50,814 nt of DNA from Verrucomicrobiales bacterium (GCA_021648365.1 JAKISY010000023.1:1-50814); one strand, 5' to 3'. Positions 1 through 9,906 are shown, counted from the first letter of the stretch. Notes: a model not told the origin generated them from the sequence alone. Program-made: numbers and translations.

Positions 1-80
1 TGCATTACTTTGATATCAAGGGGCAATCACCTTCCCCATGAGTTGCCTCTTCGAGGCACCCAACAAGTAAGATCAATCCT

Positions 81-1406
81 ATGTGGCATCATATAAAAGA
101 GTTTCCCATCTACAGTTCCGTATTCCAGGAGCTGGGCTCTTGGCTGCATCTAACCAAGGCGCTCCTTACCTTAAGTATCCCTAACCGATTAGAGTCTCTC
201 ACACGCGCTTATTCTCTGGCTCAATCTCAGTTCACCATTCGACTTATATCGCACGTTCTATCCCGCTATCTACCTTCCGCATCCAATTCAATACCGACGA
301 AAATTACCCCCCTATGGGAGAGACACCAGATTGGCTGGAAGCGTTATCAAACTCAACTCGATCAATCTGCGGCTGCGTCTCGCACTCTTATTCTCAAAGC
401 GCCGAATGCGAATGGAGAGAAGGGTGTAATCGTCTCCTGCTTCGAATACAACTGGCTTCGGATTCTGTCAGGCACTCAACCCTTTGAAAAATTTGACCAC
501 CGCTACACTCTCATTTTTTCCACCAGTTGGTCCCCCACCAATTACAATATCCTTGCTCTCGCCCTAGAAAAAATTTCTGGGCCGGTATTTGTGATTCCCT
601 GTAATTATAAAGAATCTGAAAAACTCAACCAGTTTCATCCCCGCATTCATCCGCTCAGCTGCCTTGCCTGCGATTGGCTCAATCCGGACTTCTTCGACCC
701 CAAACCCTGGGTAAATCGTGAAATCGACATCCTTATGGTTTCCAACTGGGCCCCTTTCAAACGCCACTGGCACTTTTTTGATATCCTACAAAAACTACCT
801 GCCGACCTGAAAGTTGTCTGTGTCGGACAACCCGAAGGCTCCTTCACACTTGAACACATCAAGGAACTTCAAAAAACACACAACGCCCCTCAACATATCG
901 AATATCTCGAACGCATCCCAATCGAAAAAGTCAACGAACTGCAGTGTAACTCGAAAATCGCCATCATCCTGAGTCGGCGGGAAGGCTGTTGCGTTGCCGC
1001 CGTCGAAGGCATGATGGCTGGAGCCTATCTGGCAATGTTAGAAGACGCACACATTGGTCCGCTGGATTACATCAACGCACAAACTGGTATTAAGCTGAAG
1101 CCTGAAACTGCTACTCAACAAATTTCAGATCTTCTAAATCGTCCTCCCGAGATTTCTCCGCATGAATGGGCCAAGGCCAATATCTCTTGTCATAACAGCA
1201 TCGACAAAGTGAACAATGATCTGAAAGTCGCAGCCCTTCATAGTGGTCAACCTTGGACTAAAGACCTTGCCACTCCTTGCTGGCGCCCCTTTCCTTGTTT
1301 CATCGATCCTGCCGACAAACAAAATCTCGTGCCCTTTGCAGAAAAATTAACTAAATCTTTCCCCTCTGTTTTCCCAGCGAAATGGGTGGAGAGCAGTCGA
1401 TTTTGA
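81..1406 (+). CDS. Glycosyltransferase, GT4-like
   Basis: A 441-residue cytoplasmic protein, probably a sugar transferase of the exopolysaccharide locus. The N-terminal half is not recognisable. The C-terminal half looks like a GT-B fold: a strand-loop start DILMVSNWAPFKRHW near residue 215, a VVCVGQPEG segment, and the stretch SRREGCCVAAVEGMMAGAY, which matches the E-x7-E nucleotide-sugar site of GT4 enzymes. The next gene is convergent and ends 22 bp away. The ATG at 81 was taken because the reading frame is coding-like from there. Donor and acceptor cannot be read from the sequence. Family is fairly sure, activity is inferred. Confidence 0.75.
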   Translation: MWHHIKEFPIYSSVFQELGSWLHLTKALLTLSIPNRLESLTRAYSLAQSQFTIRLISHVLSRYLPSASNSIPTKITPLWERHQIGWKRYQTQLDQSAAASRTLILKAPNANGEKGVIVSCFEYNWLRILSGTQPFEKFDHRYTLIFSTSWSPTNYNILALALEKISGPVFVIPCNYKESEKLNQFHPRIHPLSCLACDWLNPDFFDPKPWVNREIDILMVSNWAPFKRHWHFFDILQKLPADLKVVCVGQPEGSFTLEHIKELQKTHNAPQHIEYLERIPIEKVNELQCNSKIAIILSRREGCCVAAVEGMMAGAYLAMLEDAHIGPLDYINAQTGIKLKPETATQQISDLLNRPPEISPHEWAKANISCHNSIDKVNNDLKVAALHSGQPWTKDLATPCWRPFPCFIDPADKQNLVPFAEKLTKSFPSVFPAKWVESSRF

Positions 1407-1428
1407 ATCCGCCTAGCAAATTAACGCT

Positions 1429-2367
1429 TCACCACTTTCTTCTGATAGTCTGAGAAAGTATCCACCCAAACATTTTGAGCCTGAACCAAGGCCTCTCTCC
1501 CAATCTCTCCAAATCTGTGAAAACAGGCCATAGAGCAATGGAACGCAGCATAGCAAAACATGATCTAAGAGGCTTCTTGCCAGCTTGCATCACACTTTTT
1601 TGATACAGGTAATAGGCTTCGATCTTTAGCCAAAAAATATTCTCTATTCCTGAAAGGGTTCCTTCGCCATAAGCCTTTTCCAGCACCCGCGCAACACTAC
1701 GCGTTTGATTCCCTCCCTCTCTAGACATGTTACTACCATGGCGGCGGACAACAAATAGTGACGATCCCAAGCGCATAATTCTAAATCCTGAAGCAGATGC
1801 ACGCACCCACATATCTCTGTCTTCGCTAGCCCTCAATTGTTCATCGAATAGCCCACACTGATCAAATATCTTTTTCCTGACAAGTGCCGTAACTCCAAAC
1901 CGATTTCTAATCAGTAAATCTAAAACCGTAATTTCACTGTCCTCAGTCGAAAATACCGAAGCTTTATCCAATACTTCGCCCGCTTCATTCATCCACATTC
2001 CAAGATTTGCCACAACTCCATAATCGCATCCAAGCCGACCCATTGCCTGATAAGATTCGTTTACCATTTGCGGTTTCAATTTGTCATCGGCATCCAAAAA
2101 AACTAGGAACTCCCCTACGGATTTTCTAATGCCAGTATTCCTGGCGGCAGAGAGCCCTGCATTCTTCTGATAAATATACCTAACTGGATCACCATAAGAT
2201 TCTGCAATTTTAGATGTGTTGTCAGTCGATCCGTCATCCACCACAATTACTTCACACCGGCTATAAGTCTGATTCAATGCGGACTCAATAGCATCCGGCA
2301 GAAAATGCGCATAGTTGTAGCAGGGAATGATGATGGATACGCTAGGCAACTCTTCAGGCATGTGCAT
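1429..2367 (-). CDS. Family 2 glycosyltransferase
   Basis: A GT-A fold transferase of about 312 residues that adds a sugar to a lipid-linked repeat unit at the inner face of the membrane. It opens with the classic SVSIIIPCYNYAHFLPDAI and has VIVVDDGSTDNT and the metal-binding FLDADDKL (DxD-like). A later segment, RASEDRDMWVRA, matches the ED-containing acceptor/base region of GT2 enzymes. The frame is open to 2409, but the ATG at 2367 (or 2361) puts the start next to the conserved strand and overlaps the end of the upstream acyltransferase gene by 14 (or 8) bp, which suggests translational coupling. Sugar specificity is unknown. Confidence 0.9.
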   Translation of the reverse strand: MHMPEELPSVSIIIPCYNYAHFLPDAIESALNQTYSRCEVIVVDDGSTDNTSKIAESYGDPVRYIYQKNAGLSAARNTGIRKSVGEFLVFLDADDKLKPQMVNESYQAMGRLGCDYGVVANLGMWMNEAGEVLDKASVFSTEDSEITVLDLLIRNRFGVTALVRKKIFDQCGLFDEQLRASEDRDMWVRASASGFRIMRLGSSLFVVRRHGSNMSREGGNQTRSVARVLEKAYGEGTLSGIENIFWLKIEAYYLYQKSVMQAGKKPLRSCFAMLRSIALWPVFTDLERLGERPWFRLKMFGWILSQTIRRKW

Positions 2368-3475
2368 GATCAGGTTTCTTTTTCGGACGTTTCGTAATAT
2401 GTCGTCCAAGGTGTATAAATGGGAGTTCGAGAAAATTGAATGTCGTCGCTGAAAGAAGAATCAGGAGAAAGATGGCCAAAACAAAAGATGTGCTGGGATT
2501 CAGGGGGATCCAATATTTTCCCATGAGAGAAACGACCAAAAACACTCCAAAATGGAGAATGTATAATCCATATGACCATCTCCCTAACGCTGTAAGCAAT
2601 CTGTTTTCCAGAATAGCACGAAGACGTGGACTGGATAGCACTAATATAATAATCCCAATGGCTCCAACGCTAGATAAATAAAAAGAAATGGTAGTAGGCG
2701 TGCCCAAAAATGACCTGTAAGCAGGCCAGCAGTAAAAGGAAATAGATACGAGGGCATATATAGAAAACCTTAAAGGGTTAAAAGATACCTTCTCCCAAAT
2801 TTTCGTTTCAGCTAAAAATGCTCCTAATGCAAAAACAGGAATAATCTGAATCGTCTGAATCGTGACCTCCCCTAGAAAAAAACATGCTAGGAAAACCGCC
2901 AAGACGAAAACCGCTCCCTTTGCAGCCCTTAATTTTATCAGTATTAGTGAAATGAAGGGGAACATTAACGCGACGCGCATTTCTGCCGCCAAGGTCCATG
3001 ATGGAGGATTTAGAAAATTGGAATCAAATTTATGATCGATCAATGTCAATTGGTGAAACCAGTTAGAAAAACTGTCATGAGAGCTACCCAACATCACGTG
3101 CAGGCCGGATCCCTCTTGAATAGTTTGAACGTAGTCAACCGGAATATTTATGACTATCAAATAATTAATTGAAATCGAAAGGTAGAATAATGGGTATATT
3201 CTGAACACCCTCTTTATAATAAAATCCGCATATGACAGATCAGTTCGGTGTTTATTCTTTATAGAAAGATGTAGAACGAATCCGCTAAGAACAAAGAAAA
3301 ATACCACCGCAGATTTTGGGTCAAATAAAGCTCGTAACAGAAGCGGTAAGCGGAAAGGGGGCGCTTCAAAAAAAACCGCCGCATGGGAGTAGATCACCGC
3401 GAATGCGGCAATTGCTCTCAAAGAATCAAGGCAATGGAACCTGATCTGATTACGCCTCTGTGGGGATTGGTTCAT
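2354..3475 (-). CDS. Acyltransferase 3 family membrane O-acyltransferase
   Basis: A 373-residue polytopic inner-membrane protein of the acyltransferase-3 (OafA/NodX) family, which moves acetyl or other acyl groups onto sugars of surface polysaccharides. The N-terminus shows the diagnostic FHCLDSLRAIAAFAVIYSH with the conserved Arg and His, followed by FFFVLSGFVLHLS and about ten hydrophobic segments. There is no C-terminal SGNH domain. It lies directly upstream of, and overlaps, the GT2 gene, and the sulfotransferase gene is 69 bp further upstream on the same strand, so the three probably form one operon. A role in acylating the exopolysaccharide is inferred from context. Confidence 0.9.
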   Translation of the reverse strand: MNQSPQRRNQIRFHCLDSLRAIAAFAVIYSHAAVFFEAPPFRLPLLLRALFDPKSAVVFFFVLSGFVLHLSIKNKHRTDLSYADFIIKRVFRIYPLFYLSISINYLIVINIPVDYVQTIQEGSGLHVMLGSSHDSFSNWFHQLTLIDHKFDSNFLNPPSWTLAAEMRVALMFPFISLILIKLRAAKGAVFVLAVFLACFFLGEVTIQTIQIIPVFALGAFLAETKIWEKVSFNPLRFSIYALVSISFYCWPAYRSFLGTPTTISFYLSSVGAIGIIILVLSSPRLRAILENRLLTALGRWSYGLYILHFGVFLVVSLMGKYWIPLNPSTSFVLAIFLLILLSATTFNFLELPFIHLGRHITKRPKKKPDHAHA

Positions 3476-3544
3476 TTATACTTTGCACTATAACTTTGCT
3501 GACGATCAGCTCGACTCCGCTGTCATTATCCACCCCCGACAAGG

Positions 3545-4441
3545 TCATCCCCGCTTCCAAACGTCAAGATCTCGATTAATAAGAACCTCTAGAGATTTCA
3601 CCTCCTCTTGATAGCGAAAAAGTAGGTCCTTGCGAGTCTGGCTTGCGAGGCGGGGGTTACCACGGCGCCCCGCATTTAATCTCATAAGACAAATCAGAAA
3701 AAAGCGAATCCCTACAGCTTTCTCCCAACCTGAGCAATTCCTAGCTTTAATTCGCAATTTATGCTGAAGCGTAGGGATCCAAGGAACGCCTCCACGATTT
3801 TTTGCCTCCATTTTCGGCACAAACTCCGTATCAATATCAAGAAATTTACAAATGTCGTTCATAACCCCTTTACGATCCAAAATCATATCATCCAATAACA
3901 ATACTTTAATTTGGCCGTCATTAAACTGGGCCTTATACGCCTCGATTTGGCTCGTATACAAGCCTGAATGGAAATAAAAGAAGTTGTGGCTATAGCCTAT
4001 TTCTGGCTGAAATTGATCACCTACCATTCGGCTCGCTTCCGCTTCAAGAGCCTTTTCAAAGGGATACAGCGATTCATACCCATTATTTAACATCCAATTG
4101 TATAAGGAGTAAGCTCTATCCACCGGATTGCGTATTAGAATGATAATTTTTGCCATCGGGTTATCTTTGGCAATGAGAGCAGCACTATCCAGATCGGTAA
4201 GGTATGGAGTCGAAAAATCTCCGATTTGCTGCTTGCTACAGGCAGCTGAAAAAAGATTAAGATATCGACTTCGATCTTTCATCCCCCAACACTCCGAATA
4301 ATAAGCGGGTTCCTTGTCTTCAAGGTTGGGCGCAACAAAAACCGCCGGATGCTGCTTTAGCCAATTCCACAGGGATGTGGTGCCCGATTTAGCAGCACCC
4401 ACCACAAAAAAATCAGGGATTCTCTGATCTTGTTTAATCAT
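3545..4441 (-). CDS. PAPS-dependent sulfotransferase
   Basis: A 298-residue sulfotransferase resembling the heparan-sulfate N-/3-O-sulfotransferase type. The 5'-phosphosulfate loop is FFVVGAAKSGTTSLWNWL at residues 11-28 with K18, and the 3'-phosphate site is IIILIRNPVDRAYSLYNW with the conserved Arg and Ser. The tail LFRYQEEVKSLEVLINRDL is typical of the bacterial branch. PAPS would donate sulfate to a hydroxyl or amine, here most plausibly on the exopolysaccharide or its lipid-linked unit. It is the first gene of the minus-strand group 4441-1429 and is divergent from the methyltransferase at 4650. The acceptor is not determined. Confidence 0.9.
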   Translation of the reverse strand: MIKQDQRIPDFFVVGAAKSGTTSLWNWLKQHPAVFVAPNLEDKEPAYYSECWGMKDRSRYLNLFSAACSKQQIGDFSTPYLTDLDSAALIAKDNPMAKIIILIRNPVDRAYSLYNWMLNNGYESLYPFEKALEAEASRMVGDQFQPEIGYSHNFFYFHSGLYTSQIEAYKAQFNDGQIKVLLLDDMILDRKGVMNDICKFLDIDTEFVPKMEAKNRGGVPWIPTLQHKLRIKARNCSGWEKAVGIRFFLICLMRLNAGRRGNPRLASQTRKDLLFRYQEEVKSLEVLINRDLDVWKRG

Positions 4442-4649
4442 TTGTCAATTATTAGGATGTTATCAGAGTATAGCAACGGTGTTAAAAAACAATCAATTGC
4501 TCAAAACTTTCGGAGAATCCTAATCACAAAGAATGCTCTTGGCAGGATAAATGAACCATTGATCTGTATAACAAATTAGGTTACTCCATTAACCCCTTAC
4601 TATCCATCGGCAGTACTAATAAAAGTCAGATCCTTACTCTTTTTGATTC

Positions 4650-5378
4650 ATGAAACCTTTAGGAAAAAAATTCCTCCCAAAAAACCTACATGACCGAATG
4701 CAGTTCGATCGCTATCCAGTCAATGATTTCATTAGGAAAAAAGGATTCCCGTTAATGCAACAGGGCAAGCTAGTGCTGGATGCTGGGTCCGGTCGACTTC
4801 AGGAGCAGACTCTCAGAAGCGAATTGCTTGAACATGATATTAAGTTGGAAACTCTTGATATGCTGCCTGGTGACGGGGTTGATTTTACAGGTGACATCAC
4901 CCATACCGAATTTGAAAATGACCGCTACGATATCATCCTATGTAGTCAAGTGCTGGAGCATGTTGAAGAGCCCGGCAAAGTCTGCGAAGAACTTTTCAGA
5001 ATCCTGAAACCGGGCGGTTACGTACTAATCACTGCACCACAATCAGCTTACCTACACAATTTACCTTACCACTTTTTTCATTTCACCAACATAGGCATGA
5101 GAAAAATAGTTGAAGAGGCTGGCTTCGAAGTGAACAGCATGGAGTCTCAAGGCGGCCACTTTATTATGTTAGGTCTGAATTTGCATTACACTTGTAGGGT
5201 TCTGGAGAGTTTTGCGACCAGCCCCCTAAAAAAAGTATTAATCTGGCCATTCGCGATACTCTGCCGCATCCTATTCGGCTTTATTGGGAAAATACTTATG
5301 CTGTGGCTCGACAACCTTCTTCCTTTCGAAGGTAATACCCAAGGCTGGAATTGCCTTTGTTACAAACCTGATAAATAA
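4650..5378 (+). CDS. Class I SAM-dependent methyltransferase
   Basis: A 242-residue methyltransferase of the Methyltransf_11 type. SAM motif I is LVLDAGSGRLQEQTL (residues 41-55), the acidic strand is LETLDMLPGDG, and motif IV is YDIILCSQVLEHVEEP followed by FRILKPGGYVLITAPQ. A hydrophobic stretch near the C-terminus (VLIWPFAILCRILFGFIGKILML) could associate with the membrane. It stands alone between two minus-strand genes, with 208 bp upstream shared with the divergent sulfotransferase. The likely substrate is a sugar or lipid-linked saccharide of this locus, by context only. Confidence 0.85.
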   Translation: MKPLGKKFLPKNLHDRMQFDRYPVNDFIRKKGFPLMQQGKLVLDAGSGRLQEQTLRSELLEHDIKLETLDMLPGDGVDFTGDITHTEFENDRYDIILCSQVLEHVEEPGKVCEELFRILKPGGYVLITAPQSAYLHNLPYHFFHFTNIGMRKIVEEAGFEVNSMESQGGHFIMLGLNLHYTCRVLESFATSPLKKVLIWPFAILCRILFGFIGKILMLWLDNLLPFEGNTQGWNCLCYKPDK

Positions 5379-5415
5379 AAATCCTGACATTTGAAGGCAA
5401 TGACAACAAGTCACG

Positions 5416-6342
5416 CTAGAATACTCTCTGCTTTTCTTTTCGATCTAGTGATACAAGTTCCTGCGCCAACTCAAGGGTAACTCGACGCGCCCCCTCTTCA
5501 TCAAGATGGTAATTATCAAAAAAATTACTTTCATTGATTCCTTCTATTCTCGATAAATCCAGCAAAGGGACTCCATGCCCTCCCATTTCCTCAATGATTG
5601 GGCGGGGCAAATCATAAGGCGCTCTCATCGGGATACCCACAATAGACACAGCAATTCCTTTTAAATGAGCTGAATTCAATAATCTACTCAAGTTTGTGGT
5701 ACCCCACCTTGTATCACTTGCTGATGTTCCCACTTGTTTTTTCCTCTGATCATGCATTTCCTGAACAGTCTGTGTGTATTTGGGCAAATAGTTGTAAAAA
5801 ACATAGGGTTGTATTCTTACTCGATTTGTAAACAGGCTTGAAAACCGCGCTAGAAAAAATCGCACCACATTTTCGACAGATTTCAGATCTAATTTTACCG
5901 CCTCTTTTATATCAGATCTATCCACGTAGAATGCACCAAGACGTTCCGGCACAGGTCTTGAATCGAACAAATGTGTCTTGCCGGTGACCAGTATGACTCT
6001 ATCGGGAATCACCTCTCGATTTAAAAAATACCGCCGTAGCCCAAAATTCCATTCCATAACTCCCGTCGCATCTGGATGGAATGCCTCCACCTGCACCTTG
6101 CCATATCCATTACGTTCCAATTCCTTTGCCAATATTTCGCGATCAATTCCATAACGTGCCAAGGAGTTACCAACTATCAAAACCTTGTAAAAATCGCCAA
6201 CTTTCAGTCGCTCCGCAGTATCGGACAATTTGCGTAATTGAGCCAGATCCTTAGAAAGACTGGTCTCAAATACTCTTACACCAACCTCCATCACAAACAG
6301 CAAGCCCAGAAGCACCAAAATTATTTTAAATTCACTCTTCAT
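5416..6342 (-). CDS. Membrane-anchored SGNH/GDSL-like protein
   Basis: A 308-residue protein with one N-terminal hydrophobic helix (IILVLLGLLFVMEVGV, residues 7-22) and a periplasmic domain. The strand KVLIVGNSLARYGID gives a candidate nucleophile at S60 in a GNS variant of the GDS block, and DNYHLDEEGARRV near residue 276 supplies the Asp-x-x-His of block V. This pattern matches SGNH hydrolases and O-acetyltransferases such as those that act with MBOAT proteins in alginate acetylation. An AlgI-like MBOAT is encoded at 10553-11959, so the two may cooperate, but they are not adjacent. It could also be an esterase. Confidence 0.7.
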   Translation of the reverse strand: MKSEFKIILVLLGLLFVMEVGVRVFETSLSKDLAQLRKLSDTAERLKVGDFYKVLIVGNSLARYGIDREILAKELERNGYGKVQVEAFHPDATGVMEWNFGLRRYFLNREVIPDRVILVTGKTHLFDSRPVPERLGAFYVDRSDIKEAVKLDLKSVENVVRFFLARFSSLFTNRVRIQPYVFYNYLPKYTQTVQEMHDQRKKQVGTSASDTRWGTTNLSRLLNSAHLKGIAVSIVGIPMRAPYDLPRPIIEEMGGHGVPLLDLSRIEGINESNFFDNYHLDEEGARRVTLELAQELVSLDRKEKQRVF

Positions 6343-6634
6343 GATTTTAGCACCTCTAATAAAAATACGGTTTCACATTGTTGGGCAAAGTAAGCTTCAT
6401 CATCGATGATCACTACCGGAAAAGAATCAAGTAAAGGAAATTTTTATCATAAAGATCACGAAAATAAAAACAACAGATAAGAAAAAATGCACTACCTTAT
6501 TAAAGCACTACAATGTCGATTCGCACGCTTTGACTGCAGGGTGAATTTGAAAGGATCGTTCTGGCTTTGTTGCAGCAAGAGTCCAGGCTGCCAAAGCGTA
6601 AACAGCCGAGCTTCAAAGTGAATAGATAAATCTT
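6343..6634. other. Intergenic region before FkbH module 1
   Basis: About 290 bp between the divergent SGNH gene and the first FkbH gene. It must hold the promoters of both. No clear promoter box, operator or RNA structure was recognised. A 34-codon open stretch on the minus strand near 6513-6620 resembles no family. Confidence 0.3.
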
Positions 6635-8446
6635 ATGTCCAATCTGACAAAATTACAACAGAAGCTCGCAGAAAAATCTGAATTTACCGCAGTGGAATAT
6701 TTATCTCTCGCTCGCAAGGTGAAGGCAAGTGACGAATTGAATCTCCGCCCATTAAATATAGCATTCCTCTCATCTTTCACTCTCAACCTACTTGAAGCCA
6801 AGCTGGTCGTGGAGGGAGCGATTAAAGGCTTTGCTATTGAGTGTTATTTTGCACCGTTCAACCATTTTGAACAGGAAGCCATTCCCTCAGATTCAAACCT
6901 ATACGCATTTCAACCAGACCTCATCGCTCTCTCTTTCGGGCATGATGACCTACCTATCTTGCAACGCCTGCTTTCATCTAAACAAAAACAAAGAACCCAA
7001 TCTATTTCCACCATCAAGGGGCGCTTAGAACAATTGGTGCATGCCATCCGTAACCAATCACAAGCCCCCCTTTTGTTATGGAACTTCCCGCAACGTAAAA
7101 TCACCGTATCTGGCCTGGCTGAGCGAACGAGCTCAATATCAGAAACAACCTTCATCGAAAATCTCAATCAGGAAATTTCTCAAATAGCCCAACACCATAA
7201 CGCCGTTCACATCTTTGATATCCAAAGAATCTCTGCTGAAGTCGGCCTCAAGTCATTTTACGACACACGTTTGCAATTTCTCGCTCGAATCCCCTTCTCC
7301 GCAAAAGGGCAGGTGGCTATCGCGCACGGGCTGGTTAGATATGCCTCAGCTATAAAATCTGCACCAAAAAAATGCCTAGTTCTTGATCTGGACAATACCT
7401 TGTGGGGCGGCATCATCGGAGAAGATGGCATGGCAGGTATTCAACTCGGACAAGATTACCCTGGCTCTGCTTTTGTTCACTTCCAGCTTTACCTACTTTC
7501 CCTAAAAGACCGAGGTATCCTACTCGCTATCGCCAGTAAGAATAATTATAACGACGCTATTGAAGTTTTCGAAAAACATCCTGACGGCGTTTTGACTTTG
7601 GCGGATTTTGCCGACACTCAGATCAACTGGGACGACAAAGCCACCAGCTTAAAAAAAATCGCTAGCAACCTCAACATAGGGATCGACTCACTAGTGTTTT
7701 TTGACGACAATCCTGCAGAACGAGAATGGGTGCGCTCTCAACTGCCCGACGTGTGTGTGCTTGATTTCCCCGCATCTCCCGATGCCTTTCCTGACTCCAT
7801 CGAAGACAGTGGCGTTTTCGACCGCTTGACACTCACCAGCGAAGACTTGCACCGCGCGGGATTTTATCAGGCGGAAAAAAAACGCCAGGAGTTCAAAGGG
7901 CAAGTTGATGGTGTCGAAGATTTCCTTCGCGGGCTGCAAACAAAAATCCAATTAGAGATTTTGAGCCCAGAGTCAAGCTCATTTGCTCGATCTGTCCAAT
8001 TGCTCGAACGAACCAATCAATTTAATCTGACCACCCGCCGACATAGTGAAGCTGACTTAACAGCTCTTTTAAATAAGGGCACCTGCGCATTAGCCATGCG
8101 AGTCTCTGACCGTTTTGGAGAACACGGCATCGTTGGCTTAGCTCTTGCTATACCTGAGGAAGATGACTGTTGGCGCATCGATACCTTCCTGCTAAGTTGT
8201 CGCGTGATGGGGAAAAAAATCGAATCTGCCCTCTTATCAGCTTTGATCGATCAGATCACTAAACAAGGCCCCGTCAAAAAAGTCATTGGTGAATATATTC
8301 AATCCAAAAAAAACAAGCCTGTCGAGAACTTCTACCTCGAACACCACTTCAGCCAAATTGACGACTCGGGAATAATGCGTTATGAGTTTGACCCAAACAC
8401 GCAGGTGCTCGAACATCCTGATATTCACGAAGTTAAATTCATTTAA
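6635..8446 (+). CDS. HAD-IIIC/FkbH-like protein, module 1
   Basis: A 603-residue two-domain protein. Residues 1-240 form an SGNH-like domain (LNIAFLSSFTLNLLE near 40-54). Residues 245-600 form the FkbH-type HAD-IIIC domain with motif I VLDLDNTLWGG (nucleophile D251, D253), LAIASKNNY, and FFDDNPAEREWVR as motif IV. The C-terminal part, with LLERTNQFNLTTRR, is typical of the family. Characterised FkbH enzymes take 1,3-bisphosphoglycerate and load a glyceryl group on an acyl carrier protein. A carrier protein gene starts 14 bp downstream, so the same type of loading is likely; the exact acyl group is unproven. It heads the run 6635-10494. Confidence 0.85.
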   Translation: MSNLTKLQQKLAEKSEFTAVEYLSLARKVKASDELNLRPLNIAFLSSFTLNLLEAKLVVEGAIKGFAIECYFAPFNHFEQEAIPSDSNLYAFQPDLIALSFGHDDLPILQRLLSSKQKQRTQSISTIKGRLEQLVHAIRNQSQAPLLLWNFPQRKITVSGLAERTSSISETTFIENLNQEISQIAQHHNAVHIFDIQRISAEVGLKSFYDTRLQFLARIPFSAKGQVAIAHGLVRYASAIKSAPKKCLVLDLDNTLWGGIIGEDGMAGIQLGQDYPGSAFVHFQLYLLSLKDRGILLAIASKNNYNDAIEVFEKHPDGVLTLADFADTQINWDDKATSLKKIASNLNIGIDSLVFFDDNPAEREWVRSQLPDVCVLDFPASPDAFPDSIEDSGVFDRLTLTSEDLHRAGFYQAEKKRQEFKGQVDGVEDFLRGLQTKIQLEILSPESSSFARSVQLLERTNQFNLTTRRHSEADLTALLNKGTCALAMRVSDRFGEHGIVGLALAIPEEDDCWRIDTFLLSCRVMGKKIESALLSALIDQITKQGPVKKVIGEYIQSKKNKPVENFYLEHHFSQIDDSGIMRYEFDPNTQVLEHPDIHEVKFI

Positions 8447-8460
8447 TACCACACACCAAA

Positions 8461-8703
8461 ATGGGCAGCCAGAACGACCAATCGCTAAACCAACTGATTG
8501 CAGATGCATTAGGCCTACCCTGTGAAAAGATATCAGATGACAGCAGTCCCGACACCCTTTCTGAATGGGATTCGATCACTCACTTAAATCTGGTCATGGC
8601 TGTAGAGGAAGCTTATGAGGTTCAATTAACCCCAGAAGATGCACTTGATTTAAACTCTGTGAAATTATTTCGACTTTACCTCGAAGAAAAAGGTAAATTG
8701 TAA
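8461..8703 (+). CDS. Acyl carrier protein, module 1
   Basis: An 80-residue acyl carrier protein. The phosphopantetheine site is S38 in LSEWDSITHLNLVMAVEE, in place of the usual DSL, followed by the helix-III region FRLYLEEK. The length and the acidic amphipathic helices fit a stand-alone carrier. It sits 14 bp after the FkbH gene and 5 bp before the MaoC-SDR gene, so it is the probable carrier for the acyl group those enzymes load and reduce. It is unlikely to be the housekeeping fatty-acid ACP, given its context and divergent sequence. Confidence 0.9.
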   Translation: MGSQNDQSLNQLIADALGLPCEKISDDSSPDTLSEWDSITHLNLVMAVEEAYEVQLTPEDALDLNSVKLFRLYLEEKGKL

Positions 8704-8708
8704 CAAAC

Positions 8709-9893
8709 ATGTCTGAAGATAAGCTTACACCATTTCATCAAGGACAGGTGTTTCGTGATGAGTTTACCGCAGACCGCGAATTGATCGAAGCCTTTGCCGA
8801 TTTTTCTCAGGATTTCAATCCTGTCCATGTCGATGCTGAAGTCGCCCGCGATTACGGATACTCCAAACCCTTTGCTCATGGAGCTATTTTATCAGCCGTG
8901 CTCTCGCGCATCATAGGCATGAAAGTTCCCGGGCCGGGAGCAGTCTGGATGAAACAAAACATGGAATGGCTCAAACCAGTCTATCTAGGAGATCAAATTG
9001 AAGTTGAAGTGACGATTGCAAGATACTCGCGCGGCGCAGGTATTTTTGAACTTGAAATTATTACTCAAAATCAAAAAAAAGAAATCGTTATGGAGGGAAG
9101 CGCTAAAGTGAAACAAGGGCAAAAACTATCTGGCAAGAGTGAAAATAAAACAGCTGGACGGCGAGTAGCACTGGTGACGGGTGGGTCTCGAGGAATTGGA
9201 GCATCGGTTGCCAAGACTCTTGGAAAGGCGGGCATCGATGTAGCCCTTATTTATCATCAATCAAAGGACGCATCATCAGCCGTGATAAAAGAAATCAAAA
9301 CTAATGAAAAGGCAAAAGCTATTGCCGTTCAAGCTGATTTGACAGATGCTGAGCAAACGAAATCCATGTTGGCTGAAGTATCCGAACAATTAGGTGCCCC
9401 GGATATAGTCATCCATGCCGCCACCCCACCGCTCTCTTTCAAAAACATCACCGAGCTTACACGAGAGGATTTTCAAGATTACCTGAATGTGTATTTGATG
9501 GCAGCACATGACCTAGTACAACACACCTCCCCCTCAATGTCGAAAAACCATTTCGGCCGCTATGTTTTCCTGGGAACCTCTGCCCTGTTCCATCCCGCTA
9601 AAAAGATGGCAGCCTACACAACAGCAAAATATGCTCTTTTAGGTTACATGAGATCCCTCGCTTTCGAATTAGGATCATCCGGCATAACTAGTAACATGAT
9701 TTCCCCCTCGATGGCAGTGACGGATCTTACTGAAGAGGTTCCCGCCAGGCTCAAAGAAATGGAGGCCGCTAAAAGTTCGCTACGTAGATTGGTAACTCCG
9801 GAAGACATCGCAGAGACATGTTCTTTTCTAGTGAGTGACGCGGGGGCTTATTTAAATGGTGTGAACATGCCGCTAACCGGAGGCCCTGTTTGA
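8709..9893 (+). CDS. MaoC dehydratase-SDR reductase fusion, module 1
   Basis: A 394-residue fusion. Residues 1-135 are a hot-dog MaoC domain with FSQDFNPVHVDAEVARDYG (D35, H40) and the conserved PFAHGAI, the hydratase/dehydratase catalytic site. After a lysine-rich linker, residues 150-394 are a FabG-like short-chain dehydrogenase with TGGSRGIG (157-164) for NAD(P)H, S291, and YTTAK (Y303, K307). Together they could interconvert 3-keto, 3-hydroxy and enoyl groups on the ACP encoded 5 bp upstream. Both active sites look intact. The fusion has the same order as the protein at 26387-27610. Substrate is inferred. Confidence 0.9.
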   Translation: MSEDKLTPFHQGQVFRDEFTADRELIEAFADFSQDFNPVHVDAEVARDYGYSKPFAHGAILSAVLSRIIGMKVPGPGAVWMKQNMEWLKPVYLGDQIEVEVTIARYSRGAGIFELEIITQNQKKEIVMEGSAKVKQGQKLSGKSENKTAGRRVALVTGGSRGIGASVAKTLGKAGIDVALIYHQSKDASSAVIKEIKTNEKAKAIAVQADLTDAEQTKSMLAEVSEQLGAPDIVIHAATPPLSFKNITELTREDFQDYLNVYLMAAHDLVQHTSPSMSKNHFGRYVFLGTSALFHPAKKMAAYTTAKYALLGYMRSLAFELGSSGITSNMISPSMAVTDLTEEVPARLKEMEAAKSSLRRLVTPEDIAETCSFLVSDAGAYLNGVNMPLTGGPV

Positions 9894-9906
9894 TAACAGA
9901 CCCACT

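Noticed and set aside
6513..6620. A short minus-strand frame (about 34 codons, SAVYALAAWTLAATKPERSF).
   Set aside because: It looks codon-like but has no start, is closed by a stop upstream and matches no family I know; it could be a relic.
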